Of a stretch of 64,000 nucleotides of DNA, positions 45,239 to 56,796 are shown piece after piece. Both the position numbers and the translations under genes were made by a program. Source of the DNA: an uncultured Alphaproteobacteria bacterium (GTDB lineage: Bacteria; Pseudomonadota; Alphaproteobacteria; Rhodobacterales; Rhodobacteraceae); assembly GCA_902570265.1 (NCBI GenBank), contig CACFXF010000006.1, forward strand, positions 1-64,000, read 5' to 3'. Within the stretch, counting starts at the first letter, position 1. Each line of letters begins with the position of its first letter. The notes below the pieces were generated by a model. It saw only the letters and a program-made list of their open reading frames with translations. It searched no databases and was not told where the DNA came from.

Positions 45239-46840
45239 TTGAATTATAAAGTTTTAATTTCAGACAATTTATCAAAAGATATAGTTAATAAATTTAAAAG
45301 GGAGGACATAGGTGTAGTCTATAATCCTGAAATAGGAAAAGATAGTGCATTGCTTTTAAAAGAAATTTGTAACTATGATGCTATAGCTATAAGATCAGAT
45401 ACAAAGCTAGATTCAATAGTATTAAATAAAGCTATTAAATTGAAAGTCATTGGAAGAGCAGGTATTGGAGTTGACAATATAGACTTGGATTCTGCCTCAA
45501 GTAAAGGCATTGTGGTAATGAATACCCCCTTCGGTAATGCTATAACCACTGCTGAACACACTATAGCCATGATTTTTGCTGCTGCCAGAAACATACCTGC
45601 AGCTAATCAATCTACACAAAGTGGAAGATGGGAAAAGAAAAAATTTATAGGAATTGAATTATCTAGAAAAAAATTGGGTATAGTTGGTGTTGGTAATATT
45701 GGATCGATTGTAGCCTCTTTGGCCCAATCTATAGGTATGGAGATAATTGCATATGATCCTTTTTTATCAGATGAAAGAGCAAAGAATTTAAAGATTTATA
45801 AAACTAAGGATCTTAATGATTTATTATCTCAGTCTGATATTGTAACACTTCATTTGCCAAAAAATGAAAATACTCATGATATAATATCTAGCAAGAATAT
45901 TTTTAAAATGAAGAAAGGTTCAATCTTAGTAAATTGTGCAAGAGGTGGTTTAGTAGAGGAGACAGCGGTTGCCGAAGCTATCAAAACAAAACACCTATCT
46001 GCTGCAGCATTTGATGTTTTTCTTGAAGAACCTGCCACATCAAATCCTTTGTTTGGTTTAAAAAATGTAATTTGCACTCCTCATTTAGGTGCTTCAACTG
46101 CAGAAGCTCAAGAAAAAGTTTCATTTCAAATAGCTGACCAAATAATCAATTACCTAAAAAATGGTGCAATTACTAATGCATTGAATGCACCTTCTATTGA
46201 TCCAAAAGAAGCTCTTTTATTAAATCCATGGATAAGATTAGCTAAAATTTTAGGTTCGTTTGTTGGTCAGATTTTAGATTCACCTATTTTAGATATAGAG
46301 ATTGAGTATGTAGGAAAAGTAGGTGAATTAAATTTTAAACCTATTTCATCAGTTTTAATAGCTGAGACATTAAAACCATTAGTTGGTAGTGGTGTAGTTA
46401 ACATGGTATCCGCTCCTTTAATTGCAAGAAATAAAGGGATAAAAATATCAGAGATTAGAAGAGATACTCAGGGTGCTTTTGACTCTTATATAAGAGTTAA
46501 TATAAACCATAAAAGTTCTATGTTTTCTATAGCGGGGACAATATATTCTGATGGTAAACCTAGATTTATCCAAATAAATAGTATTAATCTAGAAGCAGAA
46601 CCGGTTGATCATATGCTTTATACAACAAATATCGACAAACCAGGATATATTGGGGCACTTGGAACGGTATTAGGTGAAGCTAACGTAAACATAGCTACTT
46701 TTTCCTTAGGAAGAGATAATAAAAATGGTAAAGCTTTAGCATTGTTAGGAGTAGATGAATCTATTTCTGATTTAGTGATTAAAAAAATAAAAAAACTTCC
46801 ACAAGTAGATATAGCAAAATCTTTGAATTTTTTAAAATAG
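45239..46840 (+). CDS. serA: D-3-phosphoglycerate dehydrogenase
   Basis: SerA carries out the first step of serine synthesis. It has 533 residues, the long form: catalytic and NAD domains (1-310), an intervening ASB domain (about 320-450) and a C-terminal ACT domain (about 457-533, reading LYTTNIDKPGYIGALGTVLGEA). The nucleotide motif is GIVGVGNIGSIVA near 144. The catalytic Arg is in VNCARGGLVEE and the His in CTPHLGASTAEAQ. The start is a TTG at 45239. Serine feedback through the ACT domain is likely. It forms an operon with serC. Confidence 0.95.
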   Translation: MNYKVLISDNLSKDIVNKFKREDIGVVYNPEIGKDSALLLKEICNYDAIAIRSDTKLDSIVLNKAIKLKVIGRAGIGVDNIDLDSASSKGIVVMNTPFGNAITTAEHTIAMIFAAARNIPAANQSTQSGRWEKKKFIGIELSRKKLGIVGVGNIGSIVASLAQSIGMEIIAYDPFLSDERAKNLKIYKTKDLNDLLSQSDIVTLHLPKNENTHDIISSKNIFKMKKGSILVNCARGGLVEETAVAEAIKTKHLSAAAFDVFLEEPATSNPLFGLKNVICTPHLGASTAEAQEKVSFQIADQIINYLKNGAITNALNAPSIDPKEALLLNPWIRLAKILGSFVGQILDSPILDIEIEYVGKVGELNFKPISSVLIAETLKPLVGSGVVNMVSAPLIARNKGIKISEIRRDTQGAFDSYIRVNINHKSSMFSIAGTIYSDGKPRFIQINSINLEAEPVDHMLYTTNIDKPGYIGALGTVLGEANVNIATFSLGRDNKNGKALALLGVDESISDLVIKKIKKLPQVDIAKSLNFLK

Positions 46841-46870
46841 ACTAATTTTTTTTTAACTTGTAATATTTAA

Positions 46871-48190
<1,320 letters not shown>

Positions 48191-48194
48191 AAAT

Positions 48195-48395
48195 ATGTTA
48201 AATAGAAATCTTCGAAAAAAATTAGCTTATTTGATTTTATTCTTTTTTCTACCCGTTTATATTATTGTCGCGGTTTCAATAATGAATTACCTTGGCCAAT
48301 TAAATATATGGATTGAACTAATTATTTATGTTTTATTAGGTGTATTATGGATTTTCCCATTTAAATTTATCTTTAAAGGGTTAGCATCTAGGTAA
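48195..48395 (+). CDS. DUF2842-type small membrane protein
   Basis: This 66-residue protein has two hydrophobic helices (about 11-30 and 41-60) and ends in a short basic tail. I chose the ATG at 48195 because AAAGGTGA lies six bases upstream; a TTG at 48180 would add five residues inside purA. The pattern LRKKLAYLILFFFLPVYIIV and a second helix ending GVLWIFPFKFIFKGL matches DUF2842, an alphaproteobacterial family of unknown function. It lies 4 bases after purA and 41 before the thiamine pyrophosphokinase gene. Confidence 0.8.
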   Translation: MLNRNLRKKLAYLILFFFLPVYIIVAVSIMNYLGQLNIWIELIIYVLLGVLWIFPFKFIFKGLASR

Positions 48396-48436
48396 AGATA
48401 CAAAAGATTTAATATTTACACATAGGATTTTCTGCT

Positions 48437-49108
48437 TTGCTTGTTAAAAGCTACAATAAGCCTTTAACCTTAATAGGGGGAGGTGAATTTTCACACCAAA
48501 TTCTTTCAAAATGTTTGAGAATTGCTCCAACACTTATAGCCGTTGATGCCGGTTTAAATCATTTAGATGTTAAGAAATCTATTCCAAATTGGGTCATTGG
48601 AGATTTGGATTCTGCAAAAAAATTAGAGGTATGGGAAAAAAAGGGAACAAAAATTAAAAGTATTCAAGAACAAGAAACCTCAGATTTTGAAAAATGCCTT
48701 TATTCTTTTAAGGCACCTTATTTTCTAGCTAATGCCTTTTTAGGTAAAAGAATAGATCACTCTTTAGCTACTATTTCAACTATAGTGAAAATGAGAAATA
48801 AAAAAGTAATACTTTTGGGGAAAAAAGATATTTTATTTCATATCGAAAATTCTATTGAATTAGATTTAAAAAAGGGCACCCGTTTATCTTTATTTCCCAT
48901 AAAAAAAGTGAGTGGTGTAAAGAGTAAAGGTCTAAAATATGATATTAAAAATATTGAATTTTCTCCTAGTAATAGGATAGGAACCTCAAATGAGGTAACT
49001 GGGACAAAAGTTTTAATTGAATTAGATGGTCCTGGGATGATAATAATTCTACCCCAAAAGTGTTTTAAGGCTGTAATCTTAAAATTCGATGAAAAATTTT
49101 TAAGATAG
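48437..49108 (+). CDS. Thiamine pyrophosphokinase
   Basis: This enzyme phosphorylates thiamine with ATP to the active cofactor. It has 223 residues and a TTG start at 48437. The N-terminal TPK domain shows LIGGGEFSHQIL, AVDAGLNHL, WVIGDLDSAKK, QETSDFEKCL and LGKRIDHSLATIS, the substrate and metal site. The C-terminal TPK_B domain has SLFPIKKVSGVKSKGLKY and SNEVTGTKVLIELDGPGMII. It suggests uptake or salvage of thiamine; no other thiamine genes are here. Confidence 0.9.
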   Translation: MLVKSYNKPLTLIGGGEFSHQILSKCLRIAPTLIAVDAGLNHLDVKKSIPNWVIGDLDSAKKLEVWEKKGTKIKSIQEQETSDFEKCLYSFKAPYFLANAFLGKRIDHSLATISTIVKMRNKKVILLGKKDILFHIENSIELDLKKGTRLSLFPIKKVSGVKSKGLKYDIKNIEFSPSNRIGTSNEVTGTKVLIELDGPGMIIILPQKCFKAVILKFDEKFLR

Positions 49109-49208
49109 TTAGATATTAAATCTTAGTAATAAATTTTTTATCCTGTATATAAAAATAATAAATACGATCAATTTGGATAACAACTTTTAGAAAGAAATTA
49201 TTCATATT

Positions 49209-50423
49209 TTAAGATCTATCATTTATTTCATTGACTGTGAAACCATCATTCTCTAGTGAATCAATAATTGTTTTTATATGATTAGTACTCAAAGCTTCTA
49301 TTACAGCATCTATTTTTGCATTTTTAACAGGTACATCATGAAACATTCTCTGGTGAAAAATTTCAATTATATTTCCTCCATTTTCAGCAATTAAATTTGA
49401 TATTCTTGCAAGCATTCCTGGTTCGTCTAAAATATCAATTCTGACTTTAGCTAATCTACCATCTCTTGAAAGTTTTCTATTGAGTATACTGGCAAAAACT
49501 CTTGCATCAATATTCCCACCACAAATTACTGTACCAGTATTCAAACCTTGGAATAAATCTGGACTTTTCATAATAGCAGCTACACCAACTGCTCCAGCTC
49601 CTTCAGAAACAACTCTATCATTTTCAAATAGGGAGCTTATAGCTTTTTCTATTTCAAATTCATTGACCAATATTATATCATCAATATAATTTTGAATTAT
49701 GGAACTAGTAATTTCTCCAGGTATTTTAACAGCAATACCATCGGCTATTGTATCACCAGTAATACTTAGTTGTTTATTCTTAAATAAATTATACATTGCT
49801 GGAAATTTTTTTGTTTGTATTCCATATATTTTTATTTTTGGATTAATAGATTTTGCTGCAACTGCAATACCAGAAATCAACCCACCGCCACCAATTGGAA
49901 TTATTAAACAATCAAGGTCTGGAACACTTTCTAAAAACTCAATGCCAATTGTCCCCTGGCCTAAAATAACATTATAGTTATCATAAGGATGAATCAGTGT
50001 AAGACCCTCTTCTTTAATTTTTTCTTTAACAAATGATTGTGACTCATCCAAGGTTCTACCTTTCAGGATAACATTTGCTCCATATTCTTTTGTTTTCATA
50101 ACTTTGGCAAAAGGTGCTTGCTCAGGCATAACAATAGTTGCCTTTATTCCCTGTTCTCTGGCCCACCATGCAACTGCTTGTGCATGATTTCCTGCAGACA
50201 TTGCAATTACACCCTTTTTTTTGTTTTGTTCCTCTAATCTATCAATAGAAATAAAAGCACCTCTGGCTTTAAAAGAGGAAGTATGTTGTAAATTTTCAAG
50301 TTTTAAAAAAACATTCCCATTTATCAGCTTACTCAGGTAATTTGATTTAATTTCTGGAGTAATGACTGTATTGTTGTTTAAAAGATTTCTTGCTTCTTGA
50401 ATATTTTCTAAGTTTACTTGCAA
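49209..50423 (-). CDS. ilvA: Threonine ammonia-lyase (dehydratase)
   Basis: This PLP enzyme deaminates threonine to 2-oxobutyrate, the first step to isoleucine. I chose the TTG at 50423 (TTGCAAGTAAAC, AAAGG upstream), giving 404 residues; the frame is open to 50795, but that would overlap rpiA by 257 bases and has no family similarity. The PLP lysine is Lys52 in SSFKARGAF. SAGNHAQAVAW and the phosphate loop PIGGGGLISGIA follow. A single ACT domain ends the protein (from about 325, RIDILDEPGMLARIS), the short catabolic/biosynthetic hybrid form common in alphaproteobacteria. Confidence 0.92.
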   Translation of the reverse strand: MQVNLENIQEARNLLNNNTVITPEIKSNYLSKLINGNVFLKLENLQHTSSFKARGAFISIDRLEEQNKKKGVIAMSAGNHAQAVAWWAREQGIKATIVMPEQAPFAKVMKTKEYGANVILKGRTLDESQSFVKEKIKEEGLTLIHPYDNYNVILGQGTIGIEFLESVPDLDCLIIPIGGGGLISGIAVAAKSINPKIKIYGIQTKKFPAMYNLFKNKQLSITGDTIADGIAVKIPGEITSSIIQNYIDDIILVNEFEIEKAISSLFENDRVVSEGAGAVGVAAIMKSPDLFQGLNTGTVICGGNIDARVFASILNRKLSRDGRLAKVRIDILDEPGMLARISNLIAENGGNIIEIFHQRMFHDVPVKNAKIDAVIEALSTNHIKTIIDSLENDGFTVNEINDRS

Positions 50424-50538
50424 GCTTAAATACCTTTCTTTTGAAATTTCAATATTTACATCTAATAAATTATTTTTTCTTATTTGACTATAGTAACTAT
50501 TACTTACATTATTGCAAAATTTAAACAGAGGATGAATT

Positions 50539-51261
50539 GTGTCTGATATTTCAATAAATTTCGATAAAGCTAAAGAGGCTGCTGCAAAAGAAGCATTGAC
50601 CTTTATAAGATCAAACATGGTTATTGGTTTAGGTACTGGATCAACTGCAAAAATTTTTGTTGATTTATTAGCAAAAAAATTTTTTTCAGAGAAATTAGAT
50701 ATTAAAGTGTTATCAACATCTTCACTAACTGAAATCCAGGCAAAAAATTTAGGTCTTCCCCTAACCCAAATAGATAAAGTTTCAAAAATAGACATCGTTA
50801 TAGATGGTGCTGATGAAACAGATATGAAGTTAAATTTAATAAAAGGTGGAGGAGGAGCATTGCTTCAAGAAAAAATAGTAGCATCAAATAGTAATAAAAT
50901 GATAGTTATTGTGGACTCTAGTAAAGTTGTAGAAAATTTAGGTAAATTCCCACTTCCAATAGAAATTGTAAAGTTTGGCTGTAATAGTACAAAGAACCAG
51001 ATTGAAAAAATGCTTTATGAGATAGGTTATTCGAATTTTTCAATGAATTGGAGAAAGGAAAATGATAATTTTTTTATAACGGATGAAAAACATTATATTC
51101 TTGATTTACATCTAAAAAAAATAAAGGATCCTAGTTTTTTAAATAAAATTATTAATCATATTCCAGGTGTTGTTGAAACAGGATTATTTATCAAAATAGC
51201 AAACCAAGTAATTGTTGGTGACGATAAAGGGAATATTAAATTGATTAAAGAAGAAGGTTAA
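50539..51261 (+). CDS. rpiA: Ribose-5-phosphate isomerase A
   Basis: RpiA interconverts ribose-5-P and ribulose-5-P in the pentose phosphate pathway. It has 240 residues and starts at a GTG (50539) behind AGAGGATGAATT. Landmarks are VIGLGTGSTAKIFVDLL (about 31-47), DIVIDGADETDMKLNLIKGGGGALLQEKIVA with the catalytic Asp and Glu, and GVVETGLFI near the end. It is divergent from ilvA with about 115 bases between starts, and glutathione reductase begins 3 bases after it. Confidence 0.95.
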   Translation: MSDISINFDKAKEAAAKEALTFIRSNMVIGLGTGSTAKIFVDLLAKKFFSEKLDIKVLSTSSLTEIQAKNLGLPLTQIDKVSKIDIVIDGADETDMKLNLIKGGGGALLQEKIVASNSNKMIVIVDSSKVVENLGKFPLPIEIVKFGCNSTKNQIEKMLYEIGYSNFSMNWRKENDNFFITDEKHYILDLHLKKIKDPSFLNKIINHIPGVVETGLFIKIANQVIVGDDKGNIKLIKEEG

Positions 51262-51264
51262 GTT

Positions 51265-52605
51265 TTGGCTGAATATGATTTTGACTTATTTATTATTGGA
51301 GCTGGTTCTGGTGGTGTAAGAGCTGCCAGATTAGCATCTAAATTAGGTAAAAAAGTAGCTATAGCTGAGGAGTATAGATTTGGTGGAACCTGTGTGATTA
51401 GAGGCTGCGTTCCAAAGAAATTAATGGTTTTTGCTAGTTCTTATCCAAAAATTTTCAAAGAAGGGAAAGGATATGGTTGGGATCAAAAAAAAGCTTCATT
51501 TTCATGGAATAAATTTTCTAAAAGTATGAATTTTGAAATTGACCGTCTCGAAGAGATTTATAATGACTTACTCATTTCTTCTCATGTAAAAGTATTCAGA
51601 CAGAAGGCAAAACTTTATAACTCAAATTCTGTTATTCTAGATGACAAAACAAAGATTACTGCAAAATATATTTTAATTGCCACAGGAGGAGAGCCGCAAA
51701 AATTAGAAATTGAAGGTGGTAACCTTACAATTTCTTCTAATGATGTTTTTAATCTACCTTCTTTACCAAAAAAAATGATTATAATTGGAGGTGGTTATAT
51801 AGCTTGTGAATTTGCATCTATTTTCAATGGCTTAGGGGTTGAAGTAACTCTACTTTATCGAGGAGACAGAATTTTACGCGGTTTTGACGACGATATAAGA
51901 GAAAATATTGAAGTATCATTAATACAAAAAGGAATTAATATTTCTAATAATTGTTTTCCTACTTTAATTAGATCAAATAATAAAAAATTGGAACTTTTTA
52001 TAAATAAAAACTCCCATCTTAAAACAGATGTTATTTTATCTGCGATTGGTAGAAAACCAAAAATTACAAACCTTGGATTAGATAACGTATCATTGGATTT
52101 GGCAAAAAATGGAGCTATAAAAGTAAATGAATTTCAACAAACTTCTACCAAATCAATATATGCAATTGGCGATGTAACTGATAGGCTTAATCTAACCCCT
52201 GTAGCTATAAGAGATGCAAAGGCCCTCATAAGTACTCTTTTTGGAAATAAAAAACAGTCACCAGATCATAAGCTAGTGCCAACTGCAATTTTTACCAAGC
52301 CAGAAGTTGGAACCGTTGGATTAACTGAAAAAGAGGCAAGAAACAATTTTGAAGTGAAAATTTATAAGACTCTTTTTTCAAGTCTGGGAAGTAGAATCAC
52401 TAATAATAAAGATAAAATAATGATGAAATTGGTAGTTTGTAATAAAACTGATAAAATATTAGGTTGTCATATCGTTGGTGATGGTGCTAGTGAGATGATA
52501 CAAATGTTTGGAATCTCAATGAAAATGGGAGTTAAGAAAAAAGATCTTGATTCTACATGTGCAGTTCACCCTACACTTTCGGAAGAGATTGTTACTTTAA
52601 GTTAA
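51265..52605 (+). CDS. gor: Glutathione-disulfide reductase
   Basis: This NADPH flavoenzyme keeps glutathione reduced. It has 446 residues and a TTG start three bases after rpiA. The FAD motif is IIGAGSGGVRAARLA, and the redox-active disulfide is Cys43/Cys48 in GGTCVIRGCVPKK. The NADPH motif is IIGGGYIACEFASIFNGLG, the second FAD motif is YAIGDVTDR, and the C-terminal His-Glu pair is in AVHPTLSEE. The rpiA-gor neighbourhood is found in many alphaproteobacteria and links NADPH supply with thiol defence. Confidence 0.93.
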   Translation: MAEYDFDLFIIGAGSGGVRAARLASKLGKKVAIAEEYRFGGTCVIRGCVPKKLMVFASSYPKIFKEGKGYGWDQKKASFSWNKFSKSMNFEIDRLEEIYNDLLISSHVKVFRQKAKLYNSNSVILDDKTKITAKYILIATGGEPQKLEIEGGNLTISSNDVFNLPSLPKKMIIIGGGYIACEFASIFNGLGVEVTLLYRGDRILRGFDDDIRENIEVSLIQKGINISNNCFPTLIRSNNKKLELFINKNSHLKTDVILSAIGRKPKITNLGLDNVSLDLAKNGAIKVNEFQQTSTKSIYAIGDVTDRLNLTPVAIRDAKALISTLFGNKKQSPDHKLVPTAIFTKPEVGTVGLTEKEARNNFEVKIYKTLFSSLGSRITNNKDKIMMKLVVCNKTDKILGCHIVGDGASEMIQMFGISMKMGVKKKDLDSTCAVHPTLSEEIVTLS

Positions 52606-52668
52606 AAGAATCTCTTGAAATTTTCATAAGAATTCACAATTAAATAAAAACTACTTAAGGAATATATC

Positions 52669-53829
52669 ATGCCCTATAAAGACGATTCTGATGGCCCTTG
52701 GGGATCAGGAAAAAAAAAGAACTCGAATAACGATGGAAATAGAAGTCCCTGGGGCGGAAACTCAGGTAATAACGGAAGTGGTTCTGGTCAAGGTGAAACA
52801 GGTATTCCCGAGATTGACCAAATTGTAAAAAAAGGTCAGGAAAGGCTTAAGGTCCTTATGGGAGGAAGAGGAGGATCATCAGGTGGAAATGGTTCTGGTA
52901 AAGGTGGTACTCCAAATTTTGGCAAAAGTACTATATCTCTTGTAATTGTTGGTGTAATTGTGGTTTGGGCTTTTCTGTCTTTCTACACGGTTAAACCAGA
53001 AGAAAAATCAATTGAATTATTTTTTGGAGAGTATTATGAAACAGGAGAGTCAGGTCTTAATTTTGCACCTTGGCCACTTATTACTCATGAAGTTTTGACA
53101 GTTACTAGAGAAAATACTGAAGATATCGGAGTTGGTGGAAGAGGTGGTAGACAAGATGAAGGATTAATGCTTACTGGTGATGAAAATATTGTTGACATTG
53201 ATTTTCAAGTTGTTTGGAATATTTCTGATCCTGCAAAATTTTTATTTAATTTAGCTGATCCAACTGAAACAATTAGAGCTGTATCAGAATCTGCAATGCG
53301 AGAAGTTATTGGTAGATCTGAGTTGAGCCCAATCTTGAACAGAGATAGAGCATTAGTGAGTGCAGATGTTAGAGAGTTAATCCAAAACATTTTAGATACT
53401 TACAACAGTGGTGTTAATATTGTGAGATTAAATTTTGACAAAGCTGATCCCCCTGGAGAAGTTATTGATGCGTTTAGAGACGTTCAAGCTGCTGAACAAG
53501 AAAGAGATACTTTAGAGAAAAAAGCAGATGCCTATGAATATCAAGCACTTGCTCAGGCGAGAGGTGAAGCTGAACAATTAAAACAAGAAGCCGAAGGGTA
53601 TAAAGCTAGAGTTATAAATGAAGCTACTGGTGAAGCAAGTCGATTTGTTGCTATATATAATGAATATATAAATTCTAAAGATGTTACCAGGAAAAGATTA
53701 TATATTGATTCTATGGAAAAGGTTTTAGGTGATGTAGATAAGGTTATCTTAGACCAGAATACTGATGGAGGACAAGGTGTTGTTCCTTATTTGCCATTAA
53801 ATCAACTAAGGACGGGGAGTAATAACTAA
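52669..53829 (+). CDS. hflK: FtsH protease modulator HflK
   Basis: HflK with HflC forms a membrane cage around the FtsH protease. It has 386 residues: a Gly/Asn/Ser-rich N-terminal stretch (residues 1-85), a membrane helix (about 86-105, ISLVIVGVIVVWAFLSF), a prohibitin/SPFH domain (VKPEEKSIELFFGEY onward) and a long coiled coil (about 260-330). The low-complexity N-terminus is normal for HflK. The ATG follows AAGGAATATATC. It ends on the first base of hflC. Confidence 0.93.
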   Translation: MPYKDDSDGPWGSGKKKNSNNDGNRSPWGGNSGNNGSGSGQGETGIPEIDQIVKKGQERLKVLMGGRGGSSGGNGSGKGGTPNFGKSTISLVIVGVIVVWAFLSFYTVKPEEKSIELFFGEYYETGESGLNFAPWPLITHEVLTVTRENTEDIGVGGRGGRQDEGLMLTGDENIVDIDFQVVWNISDPAKFLFNLADPTETIRAVSESAMREVIGRSELSPILNRDRALVSADVRELIQNILDTYNSGVNIVRLNFDKADPPGEVIDAFRDVQAAEQERDTLEKKADAYEYQALAQARGEAEQLKQEAEGYKARVINEATGEASRFVAIYNEYINSKDVTRKRLYIDSMEKVLGDVDKVILDQNTDGGQGVVPYLPLNQLRTGSNN

Positions 53830-54698
53830 TGAATAAATCTTTCATATTATTAATATTTGTTGCTATTATATTTATTGGTACTACTTCATCTATATTCGTA
53901 GTGGATGAGAGGGAAAAGGCACTAGTCTTACAATTTGGTCAGGTTAAAAGTGTAAAAACAGACCCAGGCATTAAATTTAAAATTCCGTTTATTCAAAATG
54001 TAGTTAGGTATGACGATAGGATACTTTCCTTAGACACTATGCCATTAGAAGTTACTCCTTTAGACGGTAGAAGGTTAGTAGTAGATGCTTTTGCAAGGTA
54101 TAGAATTGTTGATGTAGTTATGTTTAGAAAAGCAGTAGGAACTGGAGGTACTGCATCTGCTGAAGTAAGGCTAGAAAGAATTTTGAATGCTGCTCTAAGA
54201 GAAGTATTGGGATCTGTTACCTCTAATAAAGTAACTTCTGCTGATAGAGTTGAATTGATGACTAGAATAAGAGATGCAGCAATTACCGAAGCTGGTGGTT
54301 TAGGTGTTGAAATAGTTGATGTTAGAATAAAAAGAGCTGATTTACCAACACAAAACCTAGCAGCTACTTTCCAGAGAATGCAAGCTGAACGTGAAAGAAT
54401 GGCAGCAGATGAGAGAGCTAGAGGTAGAGAAGCGGCGCAAAGGGTAAGAGCCTTAGCTGATAGGAAAGCTATGGAGATAGTTTCAGAAGCCAGAAGGGAT
54501 GCCGAAATTATAAGAGGTGAAGCGGATGCAGAAACAACTCGTCTGCTAGCTGAAGCATTTGGAAGAGATCCTGAATTTTATGCTTTTATTAGGTCCTTAA
54601 AAGCTTATGAAGGATCAATGACAGGAAAGAACACAACCATAGTTTTGAATCCAGATTCTGAATTTTTTGATTACATAAAAGAAAGTGGTTCAAAATAA
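53829..54698 (+). CDS. hflC: FtsH protease modulator HflC
   Basis: This is the partner of HflK, 289 residues. It has an N-terminal helix (4-23), an SPFH domain beginning VDEREKALVLQFGQVKSVKTDPG, and the segment GLGVEIVDVRIKRADLP. A coiled coil rich in Arg/Ala/Glu follows (about 185-245), then AFGRDPEFYAFIRSLKAYE. The ATG shares its A with the hflK stop (TAATG), and the stop is shared with the DUF2065 ATG, so the three genes are tightly coupled. Confidence 0.95.
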   Translation: MNKSFILLIFVAIIFIGTTSSIFVVDEREKALVLQFGQVKSVKTDPGIKFKIPFIQNVVRYDDRILSLDTMPLEVTPLDGRRLVVDAFARYRIVDVVMFRKAVGTGGTASAEVRLERILNAALREVLGSVTSNKVTSADRVELMTRIRDAAITEAGGLGVEIVDVRIKRADLPTQNLAATFQRMQAERERMAADERARGREAAQRVRALADRKAMEIVSEARRDAEIIRGEADAETTRLLAEAFGRDPEFYAFIRSLKAYEGSMTGKNTTIVLNPDSEFFDYIKESGSK

Positions 54699-54883
54699 TG
54701 GAAAAAATTCTATTTGCCTTAGGGTCTGTAGCTGTATTTGAGGGTTTTTTTTTAGCTATAGCTCCTGGTAGGATTCCTAAAGTATTAGAAATGTTGTCAA
54801 AACTTTCCAACTCCGAGTTATCTAGAATTGGTCTAATAATTATGGCAATTGGTGTAGCCATTTTGATGGTTTCTGGGATATAA
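54698..54883 (+). CDS. DUF2065 small membrane protein
   Basis: This 61-residue protein has two hydrophobic helices (about 4-20 and 43-60). It reads LFALGSVAVFEGFFLAIAPGRIPKVLEML and ends GLIIMAIGVAILMVSGI, the DUF2065 pattern. DUF2065 genes are regularly found beside hflK/hflC in proteobacteria. Its ATG overlaps the hflC stop. The function is unknown; a role in the FtsH/HflKC complex is suggested only by position. Confidence 0.88.
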   Translation: MEKILFALGSVAVFEGFFLAIAPGRIPKVLEMLSKLSNSELSRIGLIIMAIGVAILMVSGI

Positions 54884-54908
54884 TTATTTTATTAAGTGGA
54901 GAAATTTA

Positions 54909-56384
54909 ATGAAGAAATTAGTTCTTTTTAGTAATCTATTTATAGTTTTTAAAAAAGTTAATTTTTATAATTTTTGCAATAATTTATTTTTATTTTCTTT
55001 TGTTCTATTAATAAGTTGTTTTCCTGTGAGAGGAAGTAATTTACCAAATAGTTTTGCTGATTTGGTAGAACAATTAAGTCCAGCAGTTGTCAATATTACT
55101 ACTACCGCTATCGTTCCAGAAAGAGAACAGTTCAACCCTATGGTTCCACGAGGATCACCGTTTGAAGATTTTTTTAGGGATTTTATGGAAAAACAACCTG
55201 GAGATCAGCAACCTAAACGTCAAAGAAGAGGAACCGCATTAGGCTCAGGCTTTATCATATCATCAGATGGATTATTAGTAACAAATAATCATGTAATCGA
55301 AAATGCAGATGAAATAAAAATTGAAATGTTAAATGGAGAAATTTTGGAGGCTAAAGTTCTTGGTACTGATCCTAAAACAGATGTAGCATTATTAAAGGTA
55401 GAGACTAAAACCAAATTGCCTTTTGTAGAATTTGGGAATAGTGACGATGCAAGAGTTGGTGATTGGGTTTTAGCAATTGGTAATCCGTTAGGTCAAGGAT
55501 TTTCAGTTTCTGCTGGTATCATTTCGGCACGAGGTAGAGATTTACAAGGTCCTTACGACGATTTTATTCAAACAGATGCTGCTATTAATAGAGGTAATTC
55601 AGGTGGTCCTTTGTTTAATACTAGTGGGAAAGTTATTGGTGTAAATACTGCTATACTATCACCTAATGGAGGTTCCATTGGAATTGGTTTTTCTATGTCT
55701 TCTGTAGTTGTACAAAAAGTAGTTAACCAACTTCGCGATTATGGAGAAACACGCCGTGGTTGGTTAGGAGTTAGAATTCAGAATCTAAATTCAGAAGTGG
55801 CAGAAGCACTAGGATTAGAAAATATTGAAGGTGCTCTTGTAACCGACGTACCTGAAGGACCTGCCAGAAAAGCAGGTATTAGATCAGGTGATGTAATAAT
55901 TGAATTTGATGGCTTCAAAATCAATGACAGTAGTTCTTTAGTAAAAGTTGTTGGAGATAGTGAAGTAGGTAAAGATGTAGACATCTTGATTTGGAGAGAT
56001 GGAAATAAAAAAACAGTAACTGTCAAACTAGGAAGACTTGAAAATGTACAACTTTCTAATGAAAAAAATCAAGACCGGTCAAGTAAAATTAATGAGTATG
56101 CTGGAATGAGCTTTACTGAATTAACTAACGAAATCAGGAAACGTTTTGATTTATCTGATGATAGTATTGGTGTTGTAGTTGTTGGTGTAAATGATAATTC
56201 GCCTGCTGCTGAAAGGGGTATCAAACCAGGAGATATTATACAAAAAGTTGATCAAGTAGACATTAATACATCAAGTGAAATATTAAATGTAGTTGATGAA
56301 GCCAAAAATAAGAAAAAGTCGTCTATACTTTTTCTTATAAAAAGAGGTTTAAATGTAAGATTTATTGCTTTACCGATCAATTAA
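54909..56384 (+). CDS. Do/DegP-family periplasmic serine protease
   Basis: This trypsin-like protease and chaperone has 491 residues. The catalytic triad is His128 in VTNNHVIENAD, Asp158 in KTDVALLKV and Ser231 in GNSGGPLF. Two PDZ domains follow, around 295-385 (with RRGWLGVRIQ) and about 395-490. The N-terminal region has a basic start and a long hydrophobic stretch (about 23-38) ending near SCFPVRGSN, so it is exported or anchored. It follows hflK-hflC-DUF2065, the usual alphaproteobacterial arrangement for this protease (also called MucD/HtrA). Confidence 0.93.
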   Translation: MKKLVLFSNLFIVFKKVNFYNFCNNLFLFSFVLLISCFPVRGSNLPNSFADLVEQLSPAVVNITTTAIVPEREQFNPMVPRGSPFEDFFRDFMEKQPGDQQPKRQRRGTALGSGFIISSDGLLVTNNHVIENADEIKIEMLNGEILEAKVLGTDPKTDVALLKVETKTKLPFVEFGNSDDARVGDWVLAIGNPLGQGFSVSAGIISARGRDLQGPYDDFIQTDAAINRGNSGGPLFNTSGKVIGVNTAILSPNGGSIGIGFSMSSVVVQKVVNQLRDYGETRRGWLGVRIQNLNSEVAEALGLENIEGALVTDVPEGPARKAGIRSGDVIIEFDGFKINDSSSLVKVVGDSEVGKDVDILIWRDGNKKTVTVKLGRLENVQLSNEKNQDRSSKINEYAGMSFTELTNEIRKRFDLSDDSIGVVVVGVNDNSPAAERGIKPGDIIQKVDQVDINTSSEILNVVDEAKNKKKSSILFLIKRGLNVRFIALPIN

Positions 56385-56458
56385 TTGTAGGATATTAGGC
56401 TAAATTATCTTAATTTTTATTATAATGATTTATTATTTTTTTAACCCTTGAGATTTAG

Positions 56459-56782
<324 letters not shown>

Positions 56783-56796
56783 ATAATAAATTTTTT

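Noticed and set aside
50424-50795. Long N-terminal extension of ilvA
   Set aside because: It would overlap rpiA by 257 bases in antisense and has no similarity to threonine dehydratases; a TTG at 50423 gives normal length.
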